64,000 bases of DNA from Dryocosmus kuriphilus (GCA_038277395.1 CM076195.1:156107594-156171593); one strand, 5' to 3'; positions 46,859-58,013 are shown, counted from the first letter of the stretch. Translations and numbers: made by a program. The notes: generated by a model not told the origin, from the sequence alone.

Positions 46859-47563
46859 CAGTGATGGGTAAGTTACTTTTTAAAAGGAACTAGTTACCGT
46901 TACCGTTACATCACGAAAAAAAGTAACTAGTTACTGATATCGTTACCTTTCTAAAATATAACTTTTTCTCAGTTACTTTTTCAAAAAAAAGTAACTATCG
47001 TTACTTTTTTCGTTACTTTTATATTTTAGAAATAGTAGAAACATATAGTAAGGAAAATGATAATTAACACTTATTTTTACCTGTAAACAGTACTGTAAAA
47101 TTTCAAATGCAGTTAATTTTTTTATATTTCATTGGAATCCTTTGGCTGTGTACAATTATGATCTTTAGACTATGTTGAAGAAATATATCTAAACGAATTT
47201 TTTTTTTTAATTTACAAAAGGCCTAAATTTGAACCAAAATTACAATAACAAAATCTCGTCAAATTCTTAAAAGAGGCAGATGTGTTTATTAGAGAGAATG
47301 CGATGACAATGAAAACTCAAAGTTTTGAAAAAATTCAAGATTTCTTCACAAGTTTTTTTTAAACCCATTAATTTTTTGATTCTCGATGACTACTTTTCAG
47401 GTGTCAATTAAAAGGCTACATTATTGTAAAGAAATATATTTCGTATGCTAATGCACTTGTCAAAATTTTGAAAAATTTAAAATGGCGTCTTATGAAACAC
47501 TCAATGAGTAGTAGAAAGAAGATATCAACACATCCAGACAAAAAATTTAATGTTTAGAGTAAC

Positions 47564-47594
47564 GTTTTGTCACTCAGCTGAGAGACCTCATCAG
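47564..47594 (-). ncRNA. Hammerhead-ribozyme-like motif, PLE-A copy 1 (core mutated)
   Basis: Minus strand: CTGATGA, GGTCTCTCAGCTGAGTGAC, then AAAAC where the other copies have GAAAC. The G-to-A change removes a core base, so this copy is probably inactive. Confidence 0.4.
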
Positions 47595-47886
47595 ACAGTA
47601 AATAAGTTAAAATCTAAAGAAAATACAAAATTCACCTTAGAAGTAAGAATACACATCAGAAATCAGAAGTAACAAAGATTGTACAGGTAAAAACTTACCA
47701 AAAATACGTTGAGTTTAAATCTTTTGGAGTCATGTTGTCAGAGAAGGTTTGGAACAGATTTTGTAATTTTTTGTTTGAGAGTAAAAACATAAAAAATTCC
47801 AAAAATGTCATTACTCAAATGTATCTAAAAAATGATAAAACCGGAGAAGAATAAGTAAAAATTTAGAAAGTTTGAAAAAAATTTTA

Positions 47887-48798
47887 TTCTAGGTTAGGAT
47901 AGTTTTAAGTAAGTAAGAATTAAGATAGTTACCTTGTAAGAGAAAAAATGGATGGTAATAAAATCAAGAGGCCCATAATGGCCAATTTGAATTAGTTTAA
48001 ATAAGCATTGTGAATAATAATAAAACTTTAAAATGTGAAAGTTGGAAGTGAGTTCTCTGAGTACATTGCCATGATGAGGTAGGTTGAGTAATGACAATAT
48101 GGAGTTGATTCATAAAGTTTAAAGGTTATAAGTGGGAGAAAAAGCGGCAAATTTGAAAAAGATATGATAAGGAAACAAAATATGGAATTTAGAAATTTGG
48201 ACAAAAATAAAATATTTAAGGTATTTAATATTGAGTTATATGCAGAATTGTAAAATTGAAGGTCGGTAATTTTATTTAAAGCACTATTACCCCTCCTCTT
48301 TATATAAATCATTTCAACAAAGAAACGTTTATAAAAATTTTGTTCTAGGTTAGGATAGTTTTCAGTAAGTAAGAATTAAGATAGTTACCTTATAAGAGAA
48401 AAAATGGATGGTAATAAAATCAAGAGACCCATAATGGCCAATTTGAATTAGTTTAAATAAGCATTGTGAATAATAATAAAACTTTAAAATGTGAAAGTTG
48501 GAAGTGAGTTCTCTGAGTACATTGCCATGATGAGGTAGGTTGAGTAATGACAATATGGAGTTGATTCATAAAGTTTAAAGGTTATAAGTGGGAGAAAAAG
48601 CGGCAAATTTGAAAAAGATATGATAAGGAAACAAAATATGGAATTTAGAAATTTGGACAAAAATAAAATATTTAAGGTATTTAATATTGAGTTATATGCA
48701 GAATTGTAAAATTGAAGGTCGGTAATTTTATTTAAAGCACTATTACCCCTCCTCTTTACATAAATCATTTCAACAAAGAAACGTTTATAAAAATTTTG
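47887..48798 (-). repeat. 456-bp tandem duplication of the PLE-A 3' region
   Basis: Units 47887-48342 and 48343-48798 are almost identical and each covers the end of the GIY-YIG reading frame plus 3' untranslated sequence. The first unit is a partial copy attached downstream of the longer one, as seen with Penelope insertions. Confidence 0.85.
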
Positions 48799-49305
48799 TT
48801 CTTTATGTAGGATCTTTATGTCATCCCATTTCATAAAAGAAGAATCACCGTTGTGATCTGCATGAATATGTTTTGCTGTTTCTTTTCTATTTTTAATGCA
48901 ATGTTGGACATTTCTCAGATGTTCGTTTCTTCTAGTATCCAAAGATCTTTTAGTTTGGCCAATGTATGATAGGCCACGAGAACAGTTGAGTTCATAAACA
49001 ACATTACATTGATCATGTTTATTTATGGGATCTTTTCCTAGTTTGATGAAAACATCAAATTTTGAATCTATTTTAAAAATAGTATCTTTATTGAAATCAG
49101 ACAAAAGTCTACGAATGGGATATGAGATGTCAGGATAAAAATTGAAAGACACATAAGTTTTATCAGTTATTATGTTGTTAGTATTAATAAGGTTTTGATT
49201 TGGAGTGGAATTATTCATATTAATTTGGAAGAGTCTATTTTTAATATCTTTTTCGATAAAATCATTAGGATAACTGTTATATTTTAAAATTTGCTTAACA
49301 ATCAA
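48484..49305 (-). CDS. PLE-A GIY-YIG endonuclease part, copy 1 (partial ORF)
   Basis: 273 codons open on the minus strand (MIVKQILKYNSYPNDF onward). It covers the linker after the RT (NNIITDKTYVSFNFYPDISY, PIRRLL), a HxxxxxC region (KHDQCNVVYELNCS), and the GIY-YIG domain: LSYIGQTKRSLDTRRNEHL, KHIHADHNGDSSFMKWDDI, FFVEMIYVKRRGNSALN with catalytic-type Tyr, Arg, His, Glu and Asn. The frame continues into a hydrophobic tail that may be read-through of the 3' region. The domain nicks target DNA for PLE insertion. It is separated from the RT part by frame breaks, so this copy is not functional as a whole. Confidence 0.8.
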   Translation of the reverse strand: MIVKQILKYNSYPNDFIEKDIKNRLFQINMNNSTPNQNLINTNNIITDKTYVSFNFYPDISYPIRRLLSDFNKDTIFKIDSKFDVFIKLGKDPINKHDQCNVVYELNCSRGLSYIGQTKRSLDTRRNEHLRNVQHCIKNRKETAKHIHADHNGDSSFMKWDDIKILHKEQNFYKRFFVEMIYVKRRGNSALNKITDLQFYNSAYNSILNTLNILFLSKFLNSIFCFLIISFSNLPLFLPLITFKLYESTPYCHYSTYLIMAMYSENSLPTFTF

Positions 49306-49491
49306 AATGTTGTTTTTATGGAAGGATTTATCAGAGAGTAAAATAGCTGAATCTATTAAATTTTTTATAATACCAATTTTTTGATGAATGGGATGGTTCG
49401 AAAAGAAATTTAGTAGTCTACCAGAATATGTGTCTTTTTCTATACCAGTTTGTGATAATATTTTTAGCGTCGTCTCGAATAATTTTTAAGT

Positions 49492-49930
49492 TTAAAAAAT
49501 TAATTGCATTGTCGATTTCGATTTCATGTGTAAATTGTAATCTATCATGATAACTATTGAAAAATTGAATAGTTTGTTGGACCTTATTCTTAGGGATAAT
49601 GAGAAGGGTGTCGTCAACGTATCTGAGAAAAGTGTGTATTTTAAAATCAATTTTTTGAAAATACCAATCTCTAAATCTAGTAAAACTATTTCAGCTAATA
49701 TTCCTGAAATCGGAGAACCCATTGGGGTGCCGAATTTCTGACTGTAAAATTTATTATTAAATTGAAAAAAGGTCGAATTCATTAGGAAGGTTATGCTATT
49801 TTTAAATTCAATTAGTGGTATATTAGTAAATTTTTTAATATGTGGCCATCTTTTTTCGATGCCATCTAGAACTAGGTTTAGTGGAATGTTAGTAAACAAA
49901 GAGGAAACATCTAACGATAAGAAGATGTGG
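49492..49930 (-). pseudogene. PLE-A reverse transcriptase fragment, copy 1
   Basis: Minus-strand motifs FTNIPLNLVLDGIEKRW and FYSQKFGTPMGSPISGILAE followed by a shift of frame at AAAAAA (near 49656), after which the other frame gives HTFLRYVDDTLLIIPKNK. The YVDD catalytic box is intact. Upstream RT sequence is missing because the copy is truncated at the head-to-head junction (~49930). It also preserves the empty site of the CACT-1 insertion found in copy 3 (GAATAATTTTTAAG near 49475). Confidence 0.8.
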
Positions 49931-50235
49931 AATCACAAACTGGTATAGAAAAGACACATATTCTGGTAGACTACTAAATTTCTTTTCGAACCATCCCATT
50001 CACCAAAAAATTGGTATTATAAAAAATTTAATAGACTCAGCTATTTTACTCTCTGATAAATCTTTCCATAAAAATAACATTTTGGTTGTTAAACAAATTT
50101 TAAAATATAACAGTTATCCTAATGATTTCATCGAAAAACATATTAAAAATAGACTCTTCCAAATTAATATGAATAATTCCACTCCAAATCAAAAACCTTA
50201 TTAATACTAACAACATAATAACTGATAAAACTTAT

Positions 50236-50904
50236 GTGTCTTTCAATTTTTATCCTGACATCTCATATCCCATTCGTAGACTTTTTTCTGATTTCAATAT
50301 AAATATTATTTTTAAAATAGATTCAAAATTTGATGTTTTCATTAAACTAGAAAAAGATCCCATAAATAAACATGATCAATGTAATGTTTTTTATGAACTC
50401 AACTGTTCTCGTGGCCTATCATACATTGGCCAAACTAAAAGATCTTTGGATACTAGAAGAAACGAACATCTGAGAAATGTCCAACATTGCATTAAAAATA
50501 GAACAGAAATAGCAAAACATATTCATGCAGATCACAACGGTGATTCTTCTTTTATGAAATGGGATGACATAAAGATCCTACATAAAGAACAAAATTTTTA
50601 TAAACGTTTCTTTGTTGAAATGATTTATATAAAGAGGAGGGGTAATAGTGCTTTAAATAAAATTACCGACCTTCAATTTTACAATTCTGCATATAACTCA
50701 ATATTAAATACCTTAAATATTTTATTTTTGTCCAAATTTCTAAATTCCATATTTTGTTTTCTTATCATATCTTTTTCAAATTTGCCGCTTTTTCTCCCAC
50801 TTATAACCTTTAAACTTTATGAATCAACTCCATATTGTCATTACTCAACCTACCTCATCATGGCAATGTACTCAGAGAACTCACTTCCAACTTTCACATT
50901 TTAA
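50236..50904 (+). pseudogene. PLE-A GIY-YIG endonuclease part, copy 2
   Basis: 222 codons open, same domain as copy 1 (YELNCSRGLSYIGQTKRSLD, FFVEMIYIKRRGNSALN). The upstream linker (49931-50235) is present but shifted by an extra A near 50193. No RT is present, so it is a truncated copy. Confidence 0.8.
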
Positions 50905-51345
50905 AGTTTTATTATTATTCACAATGCTTATTTAAACTAATTCAAATTGGCCATTATGGGCCTCTTGATTTTATTACCATCCATTTTTTCTCTTATAAGG
51001 TAACTATCTTAATTCTTACTTACTGAAAACTATCCTAACCTAGAATAAAATTTTTTTCAAACTTTCTAAATCTTTACTTATTCCTCTCCGGTTTTATCAT
51101 TTTTTAGATACATTTGAGCAATGATATTTTTGGAATTTTTTACCTTTTTTTACCTTTTTACTCTCAAACAAAAAATTAAAAAATCTGTTCCAAACCTTCT
51201 CTGACAACATGACTCCAAAAAATTTAAACTCAACGCATTTTTGGTAAGTTTTACCTGTACAATCTTTTTACTTCTGATTTCTGATGTATATTCTTACTTC
51301 TAAGGTGAATTTTGTATTTTCTTTAGATTTTAACTTATTTACTGT

Positions 51346-51376
51346 TTGATGAGGTCTCTCAGCTGAGTGACGAAAC
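51346..51376 (+). ncRNA. Hammerhead-ribozyme-like motif, PLE-A copy 2 (first box mutated)
   Basis: TTGATGA (C-to-T in the first core base), GGTCTCTCAGCTGAGTGAC stem, GAAAC. Same position in the terminal repeat as in the other copies. Confidence 0.4.
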
Positions 51377-51628
51377 CTTACTTTAAACATTAAATTTTTT
51401 GTCTGGATGTGTTGATATCTTCTTTCTACTATTTCTATCCCCGGACGTTAAATCGATAATGAGGACTCAAAATCTCTCCTCGATCATATTATTATTATTA
51501 CTCAATGAGTATTTTCCTTTAAATATATTTTTTCAACATAGTCTAAAGAATATAATTTTAAAAAGCCAAAGGATTCCGATGAAATATAAAAAAATCACCT
51601 GTATTTGAAATTCTTTTCCCCATGTTAA

Positions 51629-52468
51629 GGAGGAACATGCGCCACTCTTGAATCATGTGAGCGTTCGTGAAAAAGTTTATAAATATATTGATATAAAATA
51701 CACAAATACTATTCAAAAATTCTATAGTTTAATATAAAACAAATTTGCACAAAATTTGACATATTAACTATAAAATAATTAAACAATTTAAAAAACAAAA
51801 TTTAAAAAGATTATGATACTAATTATTATAAAAGTCTCCTATCAATACTATTTAATTCGCAAATTGTTGCTTTGATATAGATTGTGCTTCTTAATAATAT
51901 TTATGTTTCTTGCCCGATAACATAATATTATAAGTTATTTTATAAATTGTAAAATTAGGAAGAAATGCGAAGAAACGTGACAACGTTGCGGAAGTCGGCA
52001 TCTTGACTTCGTAGTAGTCAGCTGCTGTGGTTTTTGAAATAGCGTGATTTCATTGGCAGCCTTGTTCAGAGCGTCTGCTATATCGTCTACTACAAAGGAA
52101 CTGCAAGATGCAGCATTGCCGCGTTTCACTAGTTTTCTCGGTTTTTTTCTGTTGACAGCTGGTTTATTCAGCTTAAAAATTATATAATAAATAAATAAAG
52201 GCGGTAAGACTCCAATTTTTTATTTTTGCCGAAACAAAGCAGGTTCATTCTTCAATGTAATCAGTTTTTTGAGTATTAATCTTGGATTTACGAAGAGAAA
52301 TCTCCAGTTTATGTGATTCTCCTAGGTTAGTTCCATAGGACACAATGTTAATGTAAAACCAGGCGGTAAAAATTCTAATATTTTGCAAAATGACGCGGAA
52401 TTAATATAACTTCAACATACTTCAAGGGCATTAAAATATATTGGATTTTACCCGACGCATGTTCCTCC
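51629..52468. mobile_element. 840-bp MITE with TTAA target, nested in the hAT-like element
   Basis: GGAGGAACATGCG at 51629 and its exact complement CGCATGTTCCTCC ending at 52468 are flanked by TTAA (51625-51628 and 52469-52472). TTAA duplications suggest a piggyBac- or Kolobok-type element. Its one open frame (51935-52129, minus) shows no known motif. Confidence 0.8.
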
Positions 52469-52631
52469 TTAATTGCCTGAGAAACTTTGAGCGCTTTTTG
52501 TCACATGGTCATATTAACCGATTTCGCTAAAAGGTAGAGATAATTTTTTTGGTTATTTCAACAAAATAGGGGGGTGAGACCAAAGAAATTCGAAAAAAAA
52601 TCGACCAAGAGTAAATAAGGATTTCTCTAGT

Positions 52632-52739
52632 GTATAGTCATCTTCATATATGCCTTAACATTTGTCACTAGGATTCTACATTGAAATGCGTGCAAAATTC
52701 TAGTGACAAATATTAAGGCATATATGACGATGACTGTAC
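52632..52739. repeat. Fold-back palindrome, 44-bp arms
   Basis: Arms 52632-52675 and 52696-52739 are reverse complements with about four mismatches (core TCATATATGCCTTAA), separated by 20 bp. Lies inside the hAT-like element; it could be a tiny fold-back insertion. Confidence 0.75.
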
Positions 52740-53116
52740 ATAAAAAAAATATTATACCTCCTCTAGCCTATATTATCGTCTGCTGATTTTTTTTATCTCC
52801 AATCAGCTTTACAAACGCCGGTCAGCGATTGGATGCTGTAAGTGCCGCCACCATTCGAATATTCGAAATGAACAAATCGTTGCAGAAGAATAAACTATAT
52901 TGATTGTTGCAATAAAAATAGTCTGTACTATATTTCAAAAGTAACGAGAAAAGTAACGATTTTTATCGTTACCGTTGCTGAAAAAAATGTAACTAGTTAC
53001 CAATTCGTTACCTATTAATAAAAGTAACTTCGTTACTATCATCGTTACCAAGAAAAAGTAACTAGTTAAAGTAACGAGTTACTTTTAACTAGTTACTTCC
53101 CATCACTGGGCCAACA

Positions 53117-53396
53117 CATGTTTAACCTGCCATTGCCATGGCTGTAATGAGAAATATATCCAGTAGCAGAGTATATGTATAATTGCAAGGATTGTATGTA
53201 TAATGTTCGTTCTATATCCCATAGTCGGCGAGGTTAGTTTAACATGCGTGGTCAGAAGTGTGACGTCAAATATTTGAAATACTAATCCAAATTAGTGGCT
53301 TTAATTAAATTTCTATATGCGTAACTCAATTTCTGAATGTCAGTTCTTTTGTTCACAGTATTATTAGTTTTTACAACATAAAACATTTCTTTGGAA
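53117..53396 (-). pseudogene. PLE-B: end of the GIY-YIG ORF and 3' UTR (part 3)
   Basis: The minus strand encodes KEMFYVVKTNNTVNKRTDIQ followed by KLSYAYRN and a TAG stop at 53282-53284. The coding frame continues without a break into 59946-60149 if the PLE-A copy 3 insertion (53410-59932) and one 13-bp duplication are removed. Remaining sequence to the hAT-like element is 3' UTR. Confidence 0.75.
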
Positions 53397-53456
53397 ATTC
53401 TTTTTTGTAGAAAGAAGATATCAACACATCCAGACAAAAAATTCATGTTTAAAGTA

Positions 53457-53489
53457 ACGTTTCGTCACTCAGCTGAGAGACCTCATCAG
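53457..53489 (-). ncRNA. Hammerhead-ribozyme-like motif, PLE-A copy 3, 3' end
   Basis: Minus strand: CTGATGA, then a stem-loop centred on CTCAGCTGAG with outer halves GTC/GAC, then GAAACGTTAC. Both core boxes are canonical; one additional G lies between CTGATGA and the stem. PLE terminal repeats are known to carry hammerhead motifs. Confidence 0.5.
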
Positions 53490-54009
53490 ACAGTAAATAA
53501 GTTAAAATCTAAAGAAAATACAAAATTCACCTTAGAAGTAAGAATATACATCAGAAATCAGAAGTAACAAAGATTGTACAGGTAAAACTTATCAAAAATA
53601 CGTTGAGTTTAAATTTTTTGGAGTCATGTTGTCAGAGAAGGTTTCGAACAAATTTTGTAATTTTTTGTTTGAGAGTAAAAAGGTAAAAAAGGTAAAAAAT
53701 TCCAAAAATGTCATTACTCAAATGTATCTAAAAAATGATAAAACCGGAGAAGAATAAGTAAAAATTTAGAAAGTTTGAAAAAAATTTTATTCTAGGTTAG
53801 GATAGTTTTAAGTAAGTAAGAATTAAGATAGTTACCTTGTAAGAAAAAAAAATGGTTGGTAATAAAATCAAGAGGCCCATAATGTCCAATTTGAATTAGT
53901 TTAAATAAGCATTGTGAATAATAATAAAACTTTAAGATGTGAAAGTTGGAAGTGGGTTCTCTGAGTACATTGCCATGATGAGGTAGGTTGAGTAATGACA
54001 ATATGGGGT

Positions 54010-54489
54010 TTATTCATAAAGTTTAAAGGTTATAAGTGGGAGAAAAAGCGGCAAATTTGAAAAAGATATGATAAGGAAACAAAATATGGAATTTAGAAAT
54101 TTGGACAAAAATAAAAAATTTAAGGTATTTAATATTGAGTTATATGCAGAATTGTAAAATTGAAGGTCGGTAATTTTATTTAAAGCACTATTACCCCTCC
54201 ACTTTATATAAATCATTTCAACAAACAAACGTTTATAAAAATTTTGTTCTTTATGTAGGATCTTTATGTCATCCCAATTCATAAAAGAAGAATCACCGTT
54301 GTGATCTGCATGAATATGTTTTGCTATTTCTGTTCTATTTTTAATGCAATGTTGGACATTTCTCAGATGTTCGTTTCTTCTAGTATCCAAAGATCTTTTG
54401 GTTTGGCCAATGTATGATAGACCACAAGAACAGTTGAGTTCACAAACATTTATGGGATCTTTTCCTAGTTTAATGAAAACATCAAATTA
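54010..54489 (-). pseudogene. PLE-A GIY-YIG part, copy 3
   Basis: SLDTRRNEHL to NSALNKITDLQFYNSAYNSI is readable. Compared with copy 1, 21 bp around the conserved Cys/His stretch before YELNC are deleted (near 54448), and a TAA replaces a Lys codon at 54487-54489 just upstream. The domain cannot be made from this copy in one piece. Confidence 0.8.
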
Positions 54490-54908
54490 TGAATCTATTT
54501 TAAAAATAGTATTTTTATTGAAATCAGGAAAAAGTCTACGAATGGGATATGAGATTTCAGAATAAAAATTGAAAGACACATACGTTTTATCAGTTATTAT
54601 GTTGTTAGTATTAATAAGGTTTTGATTTGGAGTGGAATTATTCATATTAATTTGGAAGAGTCTATTTTTAATATCTTTTTCGATAAAATCATTAGGATAA
54701 CTGTTATATTTTAAAATTTGCTTAACAATCAAAATGTTGTTTTTATGGAAGGATTTATCAGAGAGTAAAATAGCTGAATCTATTACATTTTTTATAATAC
54801 CAATTTTTTGGTGAATGGGATAGTTCGAAAAAAAGTTGAATAATCTACCAGAATATGTGTCTTTTCTATACCAGTTTGTGATGATATTGTTAGCGTCGTC
54901 TCTAATAA
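54490..54908 (-). pseudogene. PLE-A RT-endonuclease linker, copy 3
   Basis: Reads NIITNWYRKDTYSGRLFNFF, HQKIGIIKNVIDSAILLSDK and NNIITDKTYVSFNFYSEISY on the minus strand, matching copies 1 and 2. The open stretch is cut at 54908 by the CACT-1 insertion, beyond which the RT resumes at 58005. Confidence 0.8.
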
Positions 54909-57900
54909 CACTGAACAACAAAATACGACCTATCTGGGGTTGGGATGAGACATATCATTTCCATGGTAGTTTTCTGTGCTGAATCCAAATCTGACCTCCG
55001 TTTTTCTCCATCATGTCAAGTTTTTGAGATTTTGTGAGTTAAAAATTTTTTCAAAAAATCACAAATCGTGTGATAAAAGGGTGAAAAAAGTTTTTTCCGC
55101 ACAAAGCGAGACATGATTTCGATGTATTTTTGAACGCAGAATCCACTGGTTTTTTTGTTTTTTCGATATCTCATATAGTTTCTGAGATAATTTAAAAAAA
55201 AACAAAAAAAAAAACACGAAACAAAATGGTTTTACGAAAATCCTTATATTTAAGTGAATAAATTTTATTTTTTAGTCACTCTGGTGTCATTCTCTTCGTT
55301 TATTGATGCAGAAAAAATTGCGAAAAAGTTTACAGTTCCTGCTGTAACGGTTCGAAAGATACAAGGCAGAGAACTTGTCTCTTTCTAAAGAGTTGCCAAT
55401 TTGACGGTTCACAAGTACTCGAGGCGAATCATTGTACTTTTTCTAATATCTCATTGCATTAATATCTTTAATATTTGCAATAACAATAATAATAATAATT
55501 CAATGATTTAAAAAATATATTTATAAGCTGCTACTACTCCCTAGAAACTTTTTCTTTTGCATGCTCGACGGTGATGAGCATTTGGTTCATCAGTCATGAG
55601 CCTCCAGCAGTAGTCTGCTAAAGCGTTCACACTCCACGTTCCTTGGCATCTGCTTTCGATTTCAGCGATGTCTTGATGAAACCGTTCCCCGCGTTCATCA
55701 CTGACTGCCCCTAAATTCTCTGGGAAGAAGTCCAAGTGCGAGTGAAGAATGTGAATCTTTAGTGACATGTTCACTTTCAATTCCTTGAAGTTCTGCAGCA
55801 TAGTGTTTATCAGGTGTTTGTACTTTCTGGATTTTGTGTTCCCCAAGAAATTGTTTATGACAGCTTTTACTGACAACCAAGTTTTTCTCTCAAGGTCAGT
55901 CAAGGTTGTTTCGAAATCACAATCCAACATTAGTTGTCGGATTTGGTGTCCCTGAAAAGCTCCTTCCTTGATTTTAGCTTCACTAAGCTTAGGGAATTTT
56001 CTTTTCAAGAAACGATGACCTTCCCCATTTTTGGCCATTGCTTTGATAAAGTTTTTTACGATGCCGAGCTTTAAATGTAATGGTGGTAGTAATATTTTTT
56101 CACGATCAACCAATGGTTTTTGAGCAACGTTCATTTTTCCTGGTTCTAACGTCTTTCTGGCTGGCCAAACTTTAACATTATAATGTTGATCTCGTGCTCT
56201 GCTGTCCCAGGTGCATAGAAAGCAACAAAATTTTGTGTAGCCAGATTGCAATCCGAGAAGAATACCTATTACTTTGAAATCACCACAGATAGACCACTGA
56301 TGTGATTTGTAATTTATTTTTTCAAGTAATAATTCCATAACAGCATAGCACTCTCTCATATTGGTGGCATGAGCGATGGGTATTGATGGATATTCATTTC
56401 CATTATGCAAGAGAACACCTTTCAAACTGTTTATTTGCATCAATGAATAAGCGCCAATTCTCTGGCTGGTGTTCATGACCAAGGCTCTTAATAAGACTAT
56501 CTACATCGGTACAATAGATGAGAGTATCTTAACTGGAAAAAAATATATTTAAATTTTATCTCGATTTCTGTAAGTAATTTTTACATCTTTTTTTAATAAA
56601 TTTTTTTCTTTGAGCCTAGAGCCTAAGATTTCAGCTTGATTTTTCGATAAATTTAGGTCCCTTATCAAATCATTTAATTCTTTCTGGTCGAATAATTCCG
56701 GCAAGTTGCTGGTCGATTTACATTTTACGATTTGATTTTCATCAGCATTGATTTCTTCTGCTTTTTGGTTTACAGAATTGCCTGGTAAAGAATCGTTATA
56801 GTCATAAGCAGCTCTTGTCACGGAAGGAATACTAGGGTAAATAGTGCTGTTCTTGCATTGTGATGAGTAGCCCTTTACTTCTGTTAAAAAAAAAATAACA
56901 ATCATCGATATGGTTTTGAGGTTCTCTCCAAAAAGTAGGAAAAGTGAATTTAAAAAGTCGATCAAAGTCTCCTCGTTGTACTGACCATAATTTATTAGCA
57001 CAAGTTTTACAGCAGCTGTTGGGTATCCAACTTTTTTCTCCATTATCGGGCTTAATCTGAAAATATATTTCGTAGCCTTCTCGCATTGTAGGAGAAATGT
57101 TTTGTCTCATTTTAGGTGGGATGAAAATACCGCAAACGTAGCAAAAGCTATCGGGATGATTTTTGCAGCTGTTCTGCATTTTGCAATCGTTGCAAACTGA
57201 GCTCTGAATAAAAGCTTAGCGCAAATATATTGGAATTAAATAGAAATAGTTCCAGTTCTATAGTAGGTACAATGGTAGCATACGCTGTGACTCCACAGAG
57301 GGCTAGCATCAAATGAAGATCGGATAGCGCGGAGCACGAATAGCGCGATATGAACAAGAGTAGTATGATAATGGAGGGGAGAGAAGTGGAGGGGAGACGC
57401 GCATGTGCTCTGTGAATATTGTGAATATAGCAAATATTAAAGATATTAATGCAATGAGATGTGAGAAACAGTACAATGACTCGTCTTGACTACTTGTAAA
57501 CCGTCAAATTGACAACTCTTTAGAAAGAGACAAGTTCTCTGCCTTGTATCTTTCGAACCGTTACAGCTGGAACTGTAAACTTTTTCGCAATTTTTTCTGC
57601 ATCAATAAATGAAGAAAATGACACCAGAGTGACTAAAAAATAAAATTTATTCATTTAAATATAAGGATTTTCGTAAAACCATTTTTTTCGCGTTTTTTTT
57701 TTTGTTTTTGTTTAAATTATCTCAAAAACTACATGAGATATCGAAAAAACAAAAAAAAAAACAGTGGATTCTGTGTTCAAAAATACATCGAAATCATGTC
57801 TCGCTTTGTGTGGAAAAAATTTTTTTCACCCTTTTATCACACGATTTGTGATTTTTTGAAAAAATTTTTAACTCACAAAATCTCAAAAACTTGACATGAT

Positions 57901-58001
57901 GGAGAAAAACGGAGGTCAGATTTGGATTCAGGACAGAAAACTACCATGGAAATGATATGTCTCATCCCAACCCCACATAGGTCATATTTTGTTGTTCAGT
58001 G
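54909..58001 (-). mobile_element. CACT-1 DNA transposon, copy 2
   Basis: 3093 bp, CACTGAACAACAAAATACG to GTTGTTCAGTG, flanked by TAA (54906-54908 and 58002-58004). The uninterrupted site is preserved in PLE-A copy 1 at about 49475 (AATAATTTTTAAG), which proves a 3-bp duplication. Inverted repeats are ~570 bp (54909-55478, about 57432-58001). Transposase gene on the minus strand. Confidence 0.9.
55541..57179 (-). pseudogene. CACT-1 transposase-like protein, copy 2 (frameshifted)
   Basis: Starts MQNSCKNHPDSFCYVCGIF at 57179 and ends CKRKSF at 55541. The Trp codons lost in copy 1 are kept here (EKSWIPN, FWREPQ). A frameshift within an A-run near 56890 disrupts the DDCYFC cysteine unit, and another near 56480-56550 separates the N-terminal third from the catalytic core (55541-56482). 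Core motifs SICGDFKVIGILLGLQ, CFLC and HGERFHQDI are present, with a Glu-to-Arg type change just before HGER (SDERGER). Confidence 0.85.
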
Positions 58002-58013
58002 TAATTTTTAAGT

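Larger units (their letters stand above)
47511..51499. mobile_element. PLE-A head-to-head insertion (copies 1 and 2)
   Basis: Two 5'-truncated Penelope-like copies meet head to head near 49930: copy 1 on the minus strand (47511-49930) and copy 2 on the plus strand (49931-51499). A 12-bp duplication ACTCAATGAGTA (47499-47510 and 51500-51511) flanks the whole, so it integrated as one event into the hAT-like element. Inverted, partial and tandem arrangements are known for Penelope elements. Confidence 0.85.
46859..53108. mobile_element. hAT-like non-autonomous element containing later insertions
   Basis: Ends CAGTGATGGGTAAGTTACT and AGTTACTTCCCATCACTG are inverted repeats; GTAACTAGTTAC-type words fill both subterminal regions (46865-47030 and 52940-53100). 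An 8-bp duplication with one difference flanks it (GGCCAAAA 46851-46858, GGCCAACA 53109-53116). CAGTG ends and 8-bp duplications are hAT traits. Without the PLE-A insertion and one of its duplications the element is about 2.25 kb. No transposase is recognisable. Inner sequence 47100-47230 is the reverse complement of about 51515-51600, so the inverted repeats are several hundred bp long. Confidence 0.8.

Noticed and set aside
47894..48553. Two near-identical minus-strand frames starting MSLLNLPHHGNVL
   Set aside because: Out-of-frame reading of the duplicated PLE-A 3' region; the GIY-YIG frame is the supported one.
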